A stretch of DNA of 64,000 bases from Pseudomonadota bacterium (GCA_020161855.1 JAIUNJ010000004.1:1-64000); one strand, 5' to 3'. Positions 7,336 through 15,948 are shown, numbered from the stretch's first letter. Notes: generated by a model not told the origin, from the sequence alone. Program-made: numbers and translations.

Positions 7336-8185
7336 TACCCAGCCTCTTTCGCTGCCAAGCCTGCACGCCGTTCATCACGAAGAGCATGGCGAAGGCTAGC
7401 GCGAGCATGACGCTGGCGATGACCGTGGCGCCCGAGTAGTCGAATTCCTCGAGTTTGATGACGATAAGCAATGGCGCAATTTCCGAGACCATGGGGATGT
7501 TCCCGGCGATGAAGATAACGGAGCCATACTCCCCGACAGCGCGTGCGAAGGCGAGCGCGAAGCCCGTGAGTACGGCGGGATAGATGTGCGGCAGAATCAC
7601 CTGGAAAATTGTGCGCAGGCGCGAGGCGCCGAGGAGCGCCGCGGCCTCTTCGATGTCGCGCTCGATTTCTTCCAAGACTGGCTGAACGGTGCGGACGACG
7701 AAGGGCAGGCCGATGAAGATGAGCGCCAGCACCACGCCAAGCGGCGTGAAGGCAACCTTGAAGCCAAAGAGTCCGGCAAGCTCGCCCACTGGCCCGTTGG
7801 GCGCATAGATGCCGGCGAGTGCGATGCCGGCAACGGCGGTCGGAAGCGCAAAGGGCAGGTCCACGATAGCGTCGAGAAGGCGCCGCCCGGGAAACTGGTA
7901 GCGCACCAGGACCCAGGCCACCAGCACGCCGAAGACGACATTTACGGCGGCGGCAATGAGGGCCGCGCCAAAGGACAGCTTCAGTGCCGCCAGGACACGT
8001 GCGTCCGTGGCGATGCGGATGAACTCGGCCGGGCCGATGCTGAGCGCGCGCAGCACCAGTGCGGCGAGCGGGATGAGAACCACAAGGCTGAGGGCCGAAA
8101 CGGCGAAACCAAGTGCCAGCCCGAAGCCCGGGATGACACTTGGTTCGCGAAAGGCCCCAGCGTGGCTGTGAGAGGAGGATGCCAC
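7328..8185 (-). CDS. cysT: Sulfate ABC transporter permease CysT (CysU)
   Basis: 285-residue permease partner of CysW. The stretches LPFALPTAVAGIALAGIYAP, EEAAALLGASRLRTIFQVILP (EAA loop) and ARAVGEYGSVIFIAGNIP are typical of CysT. A GTG start at 8185 (VASSSHSHAGAF), 10 bases after the cysP stop and preceded by AAGGC, gives the usual length; a longer upstream reading would run through the cysP gene and looks unlike protein. Six membrane segments are expected. Confidence 0.9.
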   Translation of the reverse strand: MASSSHSHAGAFREPSVIPGFGLALGFAVSALSLVVLIPLAALVLRALSIGPAEFIRIATDARVLAALKLSFGAALIAAAVNVVFGVLVAWVLVRYQFPGRRLLDAIVDLPFALPTAVAGIALAGIYAPNGPVGELAGLFGFKVAFTPLGVVLALIFIGLPFVVRTVQPVLEEIERDIEEAAALLGASRLRTIFQVILPHIYPAVLTGFALAFARAVGEYGSVIFIAGNIPMVSEIAPLLIVIKLEEFDYSGATVIASVMLALAFAMLFVMNGVQAWQRKRLGNV

Positions 8186-8195
8186 GCCGCCTGCC

Positions 8196-9227
8196 TTAGT
8201 TCGTTGGCTTGTAGATCTCGTCGAAGACACCGCCGTCGGCGAAATGCTTCTTCTGGGTTTCGGCCCAGCCGCCGAAGTCGGCGTCGATGGAGACAAGTTC
8301 AAGCTTGGGGAAGCGAGCAAGGTCTTCGGCATCCGCTGCGGACTCGTCGCTCGGACGGTAGAAGTTCTTCGCAATCACCTTTTGGGCGGCTGGCGTGTAG
8401 AGATATTCAAGATAGGCCTTGGCCAGGTCTTCGTTGCCCTTGGCCTTGGCATTGGCGTCGACCACCGTCACCGGCGGTTCGGCCCTGATCGAGAGTGAAG
8501 GAATCACGATGTCGAATTTGTCGGCACCGAACTCCTGCTGGACGAGGAATGCCTCATTTTCCCACGAAAGCAGGACATCGCCAACGCCACGCTGGGCAAA
8601 GGTCGTGGTCGAGCCGCGCGCACCGGTGTCGAGCACCGGCACATGCTGGAAGAGATCGGCAATATACTGCTTGGTCTTGGCTTCATCGCCGCCAAGGTTC
8701 TTCTGGGCCCAGGCCCAAGCTGCCAGATAGTTCCAGCGAGCGCCGCCCGAGGTCTTCGGGTTGGGGGTGATGACCTGCACACCTTCCTTGACCAGGTCGC
8801 CCCAGTCCTTGATGCCCTTGGGGTTGCCCTTGTGCACGAGGAACACGATGGTCGAGGTGTAGGGCGAGGAATTGTGTGGCAGGCGCTTGGCCCAATCCTC
8901 GGGGAACTTCTTGGTTGCCTTGGCGATCTGGTCGATATCACCGCCCAGCGCCAGCGTCACGACGTCGGCATCGAGGCCGTCGATCACTGCGCGGGCCTGC
9001 TTGCCCGAACCGCCATGCGACTGCTGGATGGTGACGGTCTCACCCGTCTTTTCCTTCCAGTAGGTAGCGAACAGTTCGTTGTAGGCTTTGTAGAGCTCGC
9101 GCGTCGGGTCATAGGAGACGTTGAGCAGTGTACGGTCGGCAAGGGCGGGGGTGATGCCGACGCTGGCGGCGACGGCAAGGGACGCGATGCCCAAGGTCAG
9201 CCTGCGGCGCAGAAGGGAAAATGTCAT
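8196..9227 (-). CDS. cysP: Sulfate-binding periplasmic protein
   Basis: 343 residues. A Sec signal peptide ([20 protein letters not shown], cut after ALA near residue 30) leads into the mature protein, with [33 protein letters not shown] and [20 protein letters not shown], the sulfate-binding signatures of the Sbp/CysP family. It captures sulfate (perhaps thiosulfate) for CysTWA. It is the first gene of the operon, behind a promoter with a palindrome that also occurs, in related form, before the Rrf2 regulator gene. Sbp and CysP cannot be separated by eye. Confidence 0.92.
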   Translation of the reverse strand: MTFSLLRRRLTLGIASLAVAASVGITPALADRTLLNVSYDPTRELYKAYNELFATYWKEKTGETVTIQQSHGGSGKQARAVIDGLDADVVTLALGGDIDQIAKATKKFPEDWAKRLPHNSSPYTSTIVFLVHKGNPKGIKDWGDLVKEGVQVITPNPKTSGGARWNYLAAWAWAQKNLGGDEAKTKQYIADLFQHVPVLDTGARGSTTTFAQRGVGDVLLSWENEAFLVQQEFGADKFDIVIPSLSIRAEPPVTVVDANAKAKGNEDLAKAYLEYLYTPAAQKVIAKNFYRPSDESAADAEDLARFPKLELVSIDADFGGWAETQKKHFADGGVFDEIYKPTN

Positions 9228-9258
9228 GGGTCAGTTCCTCTGTTGAATGACATTTTCG

Positions 9259-9286
9259 ATACTACACTGAATTGATAGGGTATCAA
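9259..9286 (-). promoter_or_regulatory. Promoter and candidate Rrf2 operator of the sulfate operon
   Basis: On the minus strand, TTGATA (-35, 9281-9286) and TAGTAT (-10, 9259-9264) are 16 bases apart. The -35 overlaps a perfect inverted repeat TTGATA-GGG-TATCAA (9272-9286). The plus-strand string CTGAATTGATAGGG (9267-9280) recurs as CTGAATCTATAGGG (9818-9831) just upstream of the Rrf2 gene. This suggests one regulator acts at both. A second palindrome, TGTTCG-6-CGAACA (9293-9310), lies just upstream. Confidence 0.6.
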
Positions 9287-9354
9287 GAGATTTGTTCGGA
9301 AAAACGAACAGTCCGCTCGAAGCGTGTTTTTAGTTTTGCTCAACAATTAAAACG

Positions 9355-9816
9355 TCAGGGGACCTCTTCGCTGACCAGTTCGGCAGGCAGGCCGCGGGCA
9401 TCGGAGGCCCGCATCAGCTGCGCCAGCGTCGTGTTTTCAAGGGCAGCGAGATAGTCGGCATAGGGTTTGTCGAAGGCAATCCGCAGCTCGCACAGCGCTT
9501 CGCTGCGGCAGTCATCGCATTTGCGATAGGCCGTGCGCGAGAGACAGCTGAGCGGCGCGATCGGCCCATCCGCCAGGCGCAGCAGCGGCCCGACATGGAT
9601 CAGGTCTGCGGGTTTCAGAAGCTCATAGCCGCCGTCGCGGCCCCGGCGGCTGGAGATGTAGCCGGCGGCCTTCAGGGCCAGCAGAATCTGCTCGATGAAC
9701 TTGCGTGGCAGCTTTTCCTGCTCGCAAAGCTGGCGGATCTGCAGGCCCCGGCCGGGCTCAGCCTTGGCGAGGGCTACCATGGCCTTGAAGGCGTAACGGG
9801 CACGCTGGGAAATCAT
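9355..9816 (-). CDS. Rrf2-family transcriptional regulator, likely of sulfate uptake
   Basis: 153 residues. A winged helix at the N-terminus (MISQRARYAFKAMVALAK; IRQLCEQEKLPRKFIEQIL; GYISSRRGRDGGYEL) is classic Rrf2. Four cysteines (C91, C100, C103, C109, spacing x8-x2-x5) lie where IscR- and NsrR-type members bind an iron-sulfur cluster, so it may sense Fe-S or cysteine status. It sits upstream of cysP on the same strand, and a box resembling its own promoter box occurs in the cysP promoter. Autoregulation and control of sulfate import are inferred. The transcript may be leaderless (see the promoter entry). Confidence 0.85.
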   Translation of the reverse strand: MISQRARYAFKAMVALAKAEPGRGLQIRQLCEQEKLPRKFIEQILLALKAAGYISSRRGRDGGYELLKPADLIHVGPLLRLADGPIAPLSCLSRTAYRKCDDCRSEALCELRIAFDKPYADYLAALENTTLAQLMRASDARGLPAELVSEEVP

Positions 9817-9822
9817 ACTGAA

Positions 9823-9851
9823 TCTATAGGGATTACCCTATCGGCTTGCAA
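9823..9851 (-). promoter_or_regulatory. Promoter and palindrome of the rrf2 gene
   Basis: On the minus strand TTGCAA (9846-9851) and TATAGA (9823-9828) are 17 bases apart. An inverted repeat ATAGGG-ATTA-CCCTAT (9826-9841) fills the spacer and overlaps the -10. The ATG begins only 6 bases past the -10 and no Shine-Dalgarno sequence is visible, which suggests a leaderless mRNA. Confidence 0.55.
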
Positions 9852-9929
9852 GGCTTGCCCGGCGTTGACACCTCTCTGTCTGCGATGCCAGCATGAAACT
9901 CCCGTCACAACAACCATCCGGATTCTCTC

Positions 9930-11030
9930 ATGCGCCGCTTTTCCTGGACAATGGCTCTCTTGTCCTCGCTTGCCCTTGCCCCTGTTCCAGCGCTGGCCGA
10001 CGATGTGATGTCCTTCCGCATGGAGAACGGTAGCATCGTTGCGACAGGCGCCTTCGCCCTCGATACGGCGGACAGCTTCCGCGCCTTCTTGGCGGCCAAT
10101 GGCCATGCTGAGGGGGCCTGGAATACGGCACTTTTCATCAATTCGCCGGGCGGCAACCTCGTGGCCGCGCTCGACATGGGCCGCACCATCCGCGAGCGCG
10201 GCATCTCGGTCGTGGCTGTCGATCTCTGTGCCTCCGCCTGCACTTACATGCTCATGGGCGGTGTCAACCGCGTCGTCACCAAGGACACGCGCTATGCCGT
10301 GCACCAGTTTGCCAATGGCGAGGCGCTGCTGAACCCGGAGCAGCCCTTCTATTCGGCCAAGGACATGGAGGTTTTCCAGGCGCTGCTGGCCGACCTGCAT
10401 GACTACGCCCTGACCATGGGCATCGACACGCAGGTTGTGGCGATTGCCTCGCGCACACCACCCGACAAGGTGACGGTGCTCACGCGCGCCGAGCTGTTGA
10501 GCTACAATGTCGACAACGTGCCCACAGCCAATCCGGAAGGGCAGCCGCGTGAGGATGTGAGCATTCCCGGCGTCATCGGTGACAGCAATGTCGCGACCAT
10601 TCTGCCGCCGCTTCCCGTCCAGCCGATCAAGTTCAACGGGCTTGCGGCCACTGTCGCCGAAGCCATGGCGCGGCGCATCGTCATGGCCGAGACGCTCGAT
10701 GGCCCCGGCATGGAGGCAAGCCTCGCCAATACCTATGCCATCAACGTGAACTTCAACGGCCAGGCCCGCAGCGCCGACGACATCATGGCCGAGAAGCGCC
10801 GCATGGTCGCCGACTGGGGCGTGCGCCGCCGGGCGATCGAGGATGGTTCACTCGAGGTCCACTGCTCGATGAACAGCATCTTCTGCAATGTCAGCGGCGT
10901 CTATGTCTATGAACTGGGCGTCTCCGAGGATGGCTTCATCTCGAAGAACCGCTGGCGCTTCAGCTATGAAATCATCCTGCCGTTGGATATGCCGCGCGTG
11001 ACCGCCGAGACACTGGCGCTCGCGCAGTAA
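9930..11030 (+). CDS. Exported ClpP/crotonase-fold serine protease-like protein
   Basis: 366 residues with a signal peptide (RRFSWTMALLSSLALAPVPALA, cut near residue 23). The first half resembles periplasmic ClpP/SppA-like proteins: FINSPGGNLVAALDMG (residues 69-84, oxyanion strand), then DLCASACTYMLMGG with the likely nucleophile S102, and YAVHQF with a likely catalytic His (H125). The second half is of unknown fold. Such exported ClpP-like proteins are frequent in Hyphomicrobiales but mostly uncharacterised. It is divergent from rrf2, with 113 bases between, and convergent with the amine oxidase (5 bases apart). Confidence 0.7.
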   Translation: MRRFSWTMALLSSLALAPVPALADDVMSFRMENGSIVATGAFALDTADSFRAFLAANGHAEGAWNTALFINSPGGNLVAALDMGRTIRERGISVVAVDLCASACTYMLMGGVNRVVTKDTRYAVHQFANGEALLNPEQPFYSAKDMEVFQALLADLHDYALTMGIDTQVVAIASRTPPDKVTVLTRAELLSYNVDNVPTANPEGQPREDVSIPGVIGDSNVATILPPLPVQPIKFNGLAATVAEAMARRIVMAETLDGPGMEASLANTYAINVNFNGQARSADDIMAEKRRMVADWGVRRRAIEDGSLEVHCSMNSIFCNVSGVYVYELGVSEDGFISKNRWRFSYEIILPLDMPRVTAETLALAQ

Positions 11031-11035
11031 GTCGC

Positions 11036-12328
11036 TCAGTGCGAGGCTTGGCGGATCAGCCAGGCCGCCGCGGCTTCGCCGGAACGGACAGCGCCCTCAA
11101 ACCATCCGGCCTGTTCCGGCGCGTAGTCGGATGAGGCAAAGGCGACGCGTCCCTGCGGCTGCCAGGCTGCGTGTTCGAAGGCTTCCATCATGTCGGCGCG
11201 GGCTGCAACCCAGGTGCCCCGTGCAAAGGGATCGCGGATCCAGTCGTGCCAGTCATAGCCGAGGAATGCGGCGTTTGGCGCGAGGCGGCTGAACTGGGCC
11301 TTCACCCAGGCCGGATCCTCGGGCGCGGCATCATTGAGCTGCAACCCGAAACAGACGATGAGCGTGGCGCCGTCTGCATCGTTCCTCTCGGCAAACATTA
11401 GTTCGATGCCGCTGCTGTCGCCGGTGATGACGGTGCCCACGGGGATGCCGCGCGCCCTGATCCAGAGCTTGAAGGCCTTGCCGCCGTGGCCGCGCGCCAC
11501 GGCTTGTGCGGCGAGCGCTGGTAATGTTGGCGAGAGTTGCACCGCCGCCAGCTGGTTGATGCCGAGGGCGAGCAGCACGTGACCTGCCTGCAACGTCTCG
11601 CCTGCCGCGGTGATGACCGAGACTGCGCTTGCCGATTGCGTGACCGAGGCAATCGGAGAAGACAGTTTCAGCGTGGCGCCGGATGCCGCGATCATGCGTT
11701 CCGCCAGAACGCCCATTCCGGGCTCAACGGTGTCGCTCCAGACATCGATCATGTTTTCAGCGAGCCCGCCGCCATAGGCGCAGCTCGACAGGAACTCCGT
11801 GGCGGCGATCTCGTCATGGGCGCCGTTGCCCGAGGTGGTCCACCAGGCATCGAACATGTGCCGCGTGGCGGCGGGTGGCGCCAGCCGGTCGAAATAGGCC
11901 TTGTAGGTGATGCCGGCGAGTGGCCGGCCCTGTTCGTCACTGGCGAGGCCCTTCTTGGTGAAGGCGGCATCCATGGCGACACGCGCCAGGGCGCGTTCAT
12001 GGGCCTCGCGTTCGGCGGGCGAATCGAAACGGGGATGCCCCACTTCGCCATCACGCAAGGCAAGGCGCTGTTTCACTGCGGCACGCGGGCGGATCGTCAG
12101 ACCCAGATCGGCCGCATGGACGCGGATGCGGTCATGATAGGGCGTGATCCATGAGCCGCCGTATTCCAGCCGCCTGTCGTCCTTGGCTCCGGCGAAGGGC
12201 CGTGAATAGGCGCGCCCGCCGATGCGCTCCCGGGCTTCAAGGATCAGGGGCGTGATGCCGGCCTTTGAAAGAGAGAGTGCCGCAGTAGCACCCGCAAGGC
12301 CCGCACCAATGATGATCACCTGTTCCAC
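11036..12328 (-). CDS. FAD-dependent amine oxidase
   Basis: 430 residues. The Rossmann dinucleotide motif (IIIGAGLAGATAAL, glycines at 8-13) and LEARERIGGRAYS are the N-terminal hallmarks of flavin monoamine oxidases; the C-terminal segment with GRVAFASSDYAPEQAGWFEGAVRSG closes the FAD site. It probably oxidises an amine to an aldehyde with release of ammonia and peroxide; the substrate cannot be read from the sequence. The GTG start at 12328 follows GAGGAAGG by a good distance, so the longer frame upstream is not needed. No signal peptide is seen. Confidence 0.85.
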   Translation of the reverse strand: MEQVIIIGAGLAGATAALSLSKAGITPLILEARERIGGRAYSRPFAGAKDDRRLEYGGSWITPYHDRIRVHAADLGLTIRPRAAVKQRLALRDGEVGHPRFDSPAEREAHERALARVAMDAAFTKKGLASDEQGRPLAGITYKAYFDRLAPPAATRHMFDAWWTTSGNGAHDEIAATEFLSSCAYGGGLAENMIDVWSDTVEPGMGVLAERMIAASGATLKLSSPIASVTQSASAVSVITAAGETLQAGHVLLALGINQLAAVQLSPTLPALAAQAVARGHGGKAFKLWIRARGIPVGTVITGDSSGIELMFAERNDADGATLIVCFGLQLNDAAPEDPAWVKAQFSRLAPNAAFLGYDWHDWIRDPFARGTWVAARADMMEAFEHAAWQPQGRVAFASSDYAPEQAGWFEGAVRSGEAAAAWLIRQASH

Positions 12329-12575
12329 GCAATGCCCTTCCTCAAGCCGAACTGTCATCCAGCCATACACCAAGCACGGCCCTGGGCGACATTGTCTTGC
12401 ATTTGAATGATCTCTTTCAGGATCTGGCAACGACGGCGATTAACGCGAAATTCTTCGCGTCATGCTACCCAAGGGTGGACGGCAGCCGCAAAATATCCCC
12501 GGCTGGTGCATGATGCTCTTCGTCCGCCCTCGTGGCCTGCTTCGCGCTTTCCCTTTTCATACGGCAGATACAATC

Positions 12576-13541
12576 ATGGCTCAGAACGATATCCGCAACA
12601 TGGTCTTCTCAATGTTTTCATCCGGGGAGCAGGATCCGTCAGAGCCCTCCGAGATCGAATCCCTGCGGATCGACAATGCCCTGATGCGCGCCGTCATCAA
12701 CAATTTTCCGGGTGGCATCGCCCTCTATGACAGCAATCTGCGGCTGGTGCTGTGCAACGACACGCTGAAGACCATGCTCGACTATCCCGAGCAGCTCTTT
12801 GCCTTCGGCCGTCCGACGATGGAACAGATTTTCCGCTTCAACGCCAATCGCGGCGAATATGGCAAGGGTGACATCGAGAAGATGGTAGCCCAGCGGCTTG
12901 AACTCGCGCGCCTCAAGAAGGCCCATGTCTATGAGCGCAAGCGGCCCAATGGCATGATCGTGGAAGTGCGCGGTGTTCCGATCGATGGCGGTGGATTCAT
13001 CACTACCTATCTCGATGTATCTGAACGCAAGCTCAACCCGCACACAGATGGCAGCGAGCCGGCCATTGCCGCAGAGCCCGTTCCCGAGATGGTTTCCCTG
13101 CCCGAGATGAAGCGGCGCATCGACGATACCATTCGCAACCTGCCGCCCAACGGCAGCTCCTGCGTTCACTTCCTCGATCTCGACGATTTCCGCATGCTGC
13201 GCCACATGCATGGTGATGCTGTTGCCGAGAACATCATCAAGGAAGCTTCGGCTCGGCTGCGGCGGCAGATCCGCCAGGGCGATATCGTCGCCAGCGCGGG
13301 CAATGACAAGTTCGTCATCCTGCAGAACAATCTGGCGCGGCCGTCGGATGTGACACGGCTCGCAAGCCGCGTGATCGATGCCATCCGCCAGCCGGTGACA
13401 GAGAATGGCAAGATCATCTTCGTCAGCTGCAGCATCGGCTTTGCGCTGATCCCGCGCGACGGCCGCGATGCCGAAGCACTGCTCAGCAAGGCCCAGGCCA
13501 GCCTGCAATCATCGCGCCGTCCCCACAACTCGGCGGCCTAG
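12576..13541 (+). CDS. PAS domain protein with a degenerate GGDEF domain
   Basis: About 321 residues. A PAS-like sensor (residues ~35-145: NNFPGGIALYDSNLRLVLCN ... GGGFITTYLDVSERK) is followed by a GGDEF fold (~175-315: HFLDLDDFRMLRHMHGDAVA ... FVSCSIGFALIP). The catalytic GGDEF loop reads AGNDKF, so cyclase activity is very unlikely. The protein may bind GTP or c-di-GMP or act through partners. Start ATG 12576 (MAQNDIRN) is chosen because the PAS begins soon after; the ribosome-binding site is weak. It converges with the first VOC gene, overlapping by 4 bases. Confidence 0.8.
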   Translation: MAQNDIRNMVFSMFSSGEQDPSEPSEIESLRIDNALMRAVINNFPGGIALYDSNLRLVLCNDTLKTMLDYPEQLFAFGRPTMEQIFRFNANRGEYGKGDIEKMVAQRLELARLKKAHVYERKRPNGMIVEVRGVPIDGGGFITTYLDVSERKLNPHTDGSEPAIAAEPVPEMVSLPEMKRRIDDTIRNLPPNGSSCVHFLDLDDFRMLRHMHGDAVAENIIKEASARLRRQIRQGDIVASAGNDKFVILQNNLARPSDVTRLASRVIDAIRQPVTENGKIIFVSCSIGFALIPRDGRDAEALLSKAQASLQSSRRPHNSAA

Positions 13542-14014
13542 CCCTTGTAGGCAGCCTCGATCTTTGCGAGGTCGAACTTTGTCATCTGCATCATCGCGGC
13601 GAAGACGCGGCCCTTTGCGGCACCGTCACCGGTGGCGATGATCTCGACGAAGCGGCGCGGCACGATCTGCCAGGAAAAGCCCCAGCGGTCCTTCAGCCAG
13701 CCGCACATCGATGTCGACCCGCCTTGCGAGAGATGTTCCCAGAGCCGGTCCACTTCGGCCTGATCATCACAGGAGACCGCAAAGGACACGGCCTCCGTCG
13801 GCTTGAACATGGGGCCGCCATTCAATGCAGTAAAGGACTGGCCCGCGAGCTCAAAGGCCACGGTCATGACACTGCCCTCCGGCGCAGGCGCACCTTTGGG
13901 ATAGCGTTCGATGGTGGTGATGCGCGCATCCGGAAAGGCCGCGACATAGTGGCGGGCGGCCTCTTCCGCTTCGCTGTCGTACCAGAGGAAGGGCGATATC
14001 TTCTGAATTTTCAT
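13538..14014 (-). CDS. VOC-superfamily protein (PhnB/3-demethylubiquinone methyltransferase-like fold)
   Basis: 158 residues. It begins MKIQKISPFLWYDSEAEEAA and contains SFTALNGGPMFKPTEAVSF and WGFSWQIVPRRF, the pattern of the 'PhnB-like' glyoxalase-fold family. No catalytic role can be assigned; members may bind or modify small molecules, or bind drugs. It is the last gene of a TetR-VOC-VOC-VOC operon (all minus strand). Length is typical. Confidence 0.85.
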   Translation of the reverse strand: MKIQKISPFLWYDSEAEEAARHYVAAFPDARITTIERYPKGAPAPEGSVMTVAFELAGQSFTALNGGPMFKPTEAVSFAVSCDDQAEVDRLWEHLSQGGSTSMCGWLKDRWGFSWQIVPRRFVEIIATGDGAAKGRVFAAMMQMTKFDLAKIEAAYKG

Positions 14015-14060
14015 GAAAGATCTCCGTGTGTTTGGCTACGCGAGCGGGCCGTCGAGAGTC

Positions 14061-14819
14061 TCAGAGCTTGAGGCTGAAGATTGAGAAGTGAACACCGAGC
14101 GGATCAGCGCCATCCGCCGCCCAGCCGCCCGGAACTTCCATGGGATCCGACATGCTGCCACCCTTGGCCTTCGTCCGCGCAATCCCTGCCGCGATGGACT
14201 CGACCGCAAAATAATAGTTCCAGCGTGGTGGCCCATTGTCCTGCGGCCGCCTGGTCATCATGCCGCCGATGTCGCGCCCATCAACGGAGAAGAGCTGGTA
14301 GGTGCCCATCGGCCCCATATCCATGGCCTGCGACTTCTTCCAGCCGAAAAGCGATGAATAGAAGGTCCAGTCTTTGTGCCAGTCTGCGGACTGCAGATCG
14401 CGCCATGCGACATGCCCAGGCGTTCCTTCGGCAACTGGCGCCGGCTGCTCGCTGCTGTTGGGCTTGAACACGATAAAGGCCGCAGCACTCGTGTCACCGA
14501 GCACGGCAAAGCGGCCAATGCCCGGAATATCGGCAGCTGGCTGGAAGACTTTTCCGCCGAGTGACAGGGCCTTGCTCACAGCCTGATCCACGTCGGGCAC
14601 ATAGATGTGCCCCATCCACGGCCGTGTCTTCGCCGATTGCATCATCTCCGGCGGCGCCTGCATGAGCCCGCCAATCTGCACGTTGCCCGCCCGAAGAATA
14701 TGATAGGCCACGCCGGGCATGCCGCTGTCCTCCGCGCGCCAGCCGATGACATGCGCATAGAAGGCTTCGGACGCCGTGAGATCCGGCGTCATCAGATCGT
14801 ACCAGATGAACTTGGACAT
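14061..14819 (-). CDS. Two-domain VOC (glyoxalase-fold) protein
   Basis: 252 residues with two tandem VOC modules (about 1-120 and 130-250), the first beginning KFIWYDLMTPDLTASEAFYA and the second HVAWRDLQSADWHKDWTFYS. The architecture resembles proteins annotated as hydroxylases or as the mycobacterial 27-kDa Cfp30B antigen. The function is unknown. It is the middle gene of the TetR-controlled operon, with short gaps to both neighbours. Confidence 0.85.
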   Translation of the reverse strand: MSKFIWYDLMTPDLTASEAFYAHVIGWRAEDSGMPGVAYHILRAGNVQIGGLMQAPPEMMQSAKTRPWMGHIYVPDVDQAVSKALSLGGKVFQPAADIPGIGRFAVLGDTSAAAFIVFKPNSSEQPAPVAEGTPGHVAWRDLQSADWHKDWTFYSSLFGWKKSQAMDMGPMGTYQLFSVDGRDIGGMMTRRPQDNGPPRWNYYFAVESIAAGIARTKAKGGSMSDPMEVPGGWAADGADPLGVHFSIFSLKL

Positions 14820-14842
14820 GTGATTCCTCCCAAATTGAATGA

Positions 14843-15250
14843 TCAGCCCTGTGGAATGGCGGCAGGATCCATCCAGAAGGGTTCCCAGCGATGGCCATCG
14901 GGATCGCTGATGGTGCGCGTGTACATGAAGCCCATGTCCATGGCGGGCCGCGGCTCGCCGCCGCCTGCTGCCACTGCTGTCTTGGCCATCTGGTCGACCT
15001 CGGCCTTGCCTGCGAGAGCGATGGCGATCATCAGGCCGGTGCTGCTGCGGGCATCGGGAATGGGCGCGCCACTGAAGCCCTGGAATTTTTCATGGGTCAA
15101 CAGCATGACGTAGTTGTCGTCGCTGATGACGAGGCAGGCGGCTGTTTCATCGCTGAAGTGCGGATTGAAGCTGAAGCCCAGCGCCCTGTAGAAAGCCATC
15201 GATGCGGGAAGGTCCCTCACCGGAAGGTTGACGAAGATCTTGGTTCCCAT
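14843..15250 (-). CDS. VOC-family protein (extradiol dioxygenase-like fold)
   Basis: 135 residues, a single VOC domain: KIFVNLPVRDLPASMAFYRA, VMLLTHEKF, and a C-terminal YTRTISDPDGHRWEPFWMDP. It starts 3 bases after the tetR stop, so it is co-transcribed and probably coupled to the regulator. The substrate is unknown; detoxification or xenobiotic binding is a reasonable inference from the TetR control. Confidence 0.88.
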   Translation of the reverse strand: MGTKIFVNLPVRDLPASMAFYRALGFSFNPHFSDETAACLVISDDNYVMLLTHEKFQGFSGAPIPDARSSTGLMIAIALAGKAEVDQMAKTAVAAGGGEPRPAMDMGFMYTRTISDPDGHRWEPFWMDPAAIPQG

Positions 15251-15253
15251 GTT

Positions 15254-15868
15254 TCAGTCCTCCTTGGCGTAGTGAAACAGAAGTTCGATGTAGCGGCGCA
15301 GGTGCAGGATCGACTCTCGCGCCAGATTGAGGTCATTCTTGGCCTTGGCGAGAACGAAAGCGCCCTGGAGCACGGCCTGGGTGTGAAGGGCGAGGCCTTC
15401 GGCGCTCCAACTCGCCTGTGGCGCATGACGCGCCTTGGCGGCGCGAATGATCTCCTCGATGGTGCGGGCATGGCCCGCAATGCCGGCGAAGCAGGCCTCG
15501 CGGATCACGGGATGACTTCCATAAGTCTCCTGCACCATGGTGCCGAGGTAGCAGGTGGCCTCCGGGATCGAACGGCCATCGAGAAGTGCTGCCCGGAAGT
15601 CGATGTAGGCGACGAGCTGGTCGAGAGGATCGTCGAGCAGGTGATAGGGCGCATTGGCGAAGAGCGCAGACGTGACCGCATTCCAGTGTTCGGCGGCCGC
15701 CACCGCAAGCGCTTCCTTGCTGGCAAAATGATGGAAGAAGGCGCCCTTGCTGACCCCCGCCGCCGCACAAAGCTCATCGACGGTGGTGGCTTCGTAGCCT
15801 TGCTCACGGACAATGCCGAGGGCGGCATTGAGCAGCCGGGTGCGGGTTGGGGTTGCATCTGTGTTCAT
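15254..15868 (-). CDS. TetR-family transcriptional repressor
   Basis: About 204 residues. The N-terminal helix-turn-helix (RTRLLNAALGIVREQGYEAT, TVDELCAAAGVSKGAFFHHF, ASKEALAVAA) is unmistakable; the C-terminal half is the ligand-binding region. It is the first gene of an operon with three VOC genes. A perfect 16-base palindrome (15881-15896) lies 12 bases upstream of the ATG at 15868 and is its likely own operator. The ligand is unknown. Confidence 0.92.
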   Translation of the reverse strand: MNTDATPTRTRLLNAALGIVREQGYEATTVDELCAAAGVSKGAFFHHFASKEALAVAAAEHWNAVTSALFANAPYHLLDDPLDQLVAYIDFRAALLDGRSIPEATCYLGTMVQETYGSHPVIREACFAGIAGHARTIEEIIRAAKARHAPQASWSAEGLALHTQAVLQGAFVLAKAKNDLNLARESILHLRRYIELLFHYAKED

Positions 15869-15880
15869 TCTTAAGTTGCG

Positions 15881-15896
15881 TACCAACTGGTTGGTA
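15881..15896 (-). promoter_or_regulatory. TetR operator
   Basis: TACCAACTGGTTGGTA: a perfect 7-base inverted repeat around TG. It lies between a -35-like TTGACG (15900-15905, minus strand) and the tetR start, so bound repressor would block transcription of the operon. The plus-strand membrane-protein gene starts 53 bases away and could also be affected. Confidence 0.8.
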
Positions 15897-15948
15897 TTTC
15901 GTCAAGCTTGTCTTGCGAAGCAGGGAACCGGGCCATAAGCCTCGCGCC

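Noticed and set aside
9228..9354. Riboswitch upstream of cysP
   Set aside because: Only short palindromes are seen; no SAM-type or other riboswitch core was recognised, and the promoter lies too close to the gene.
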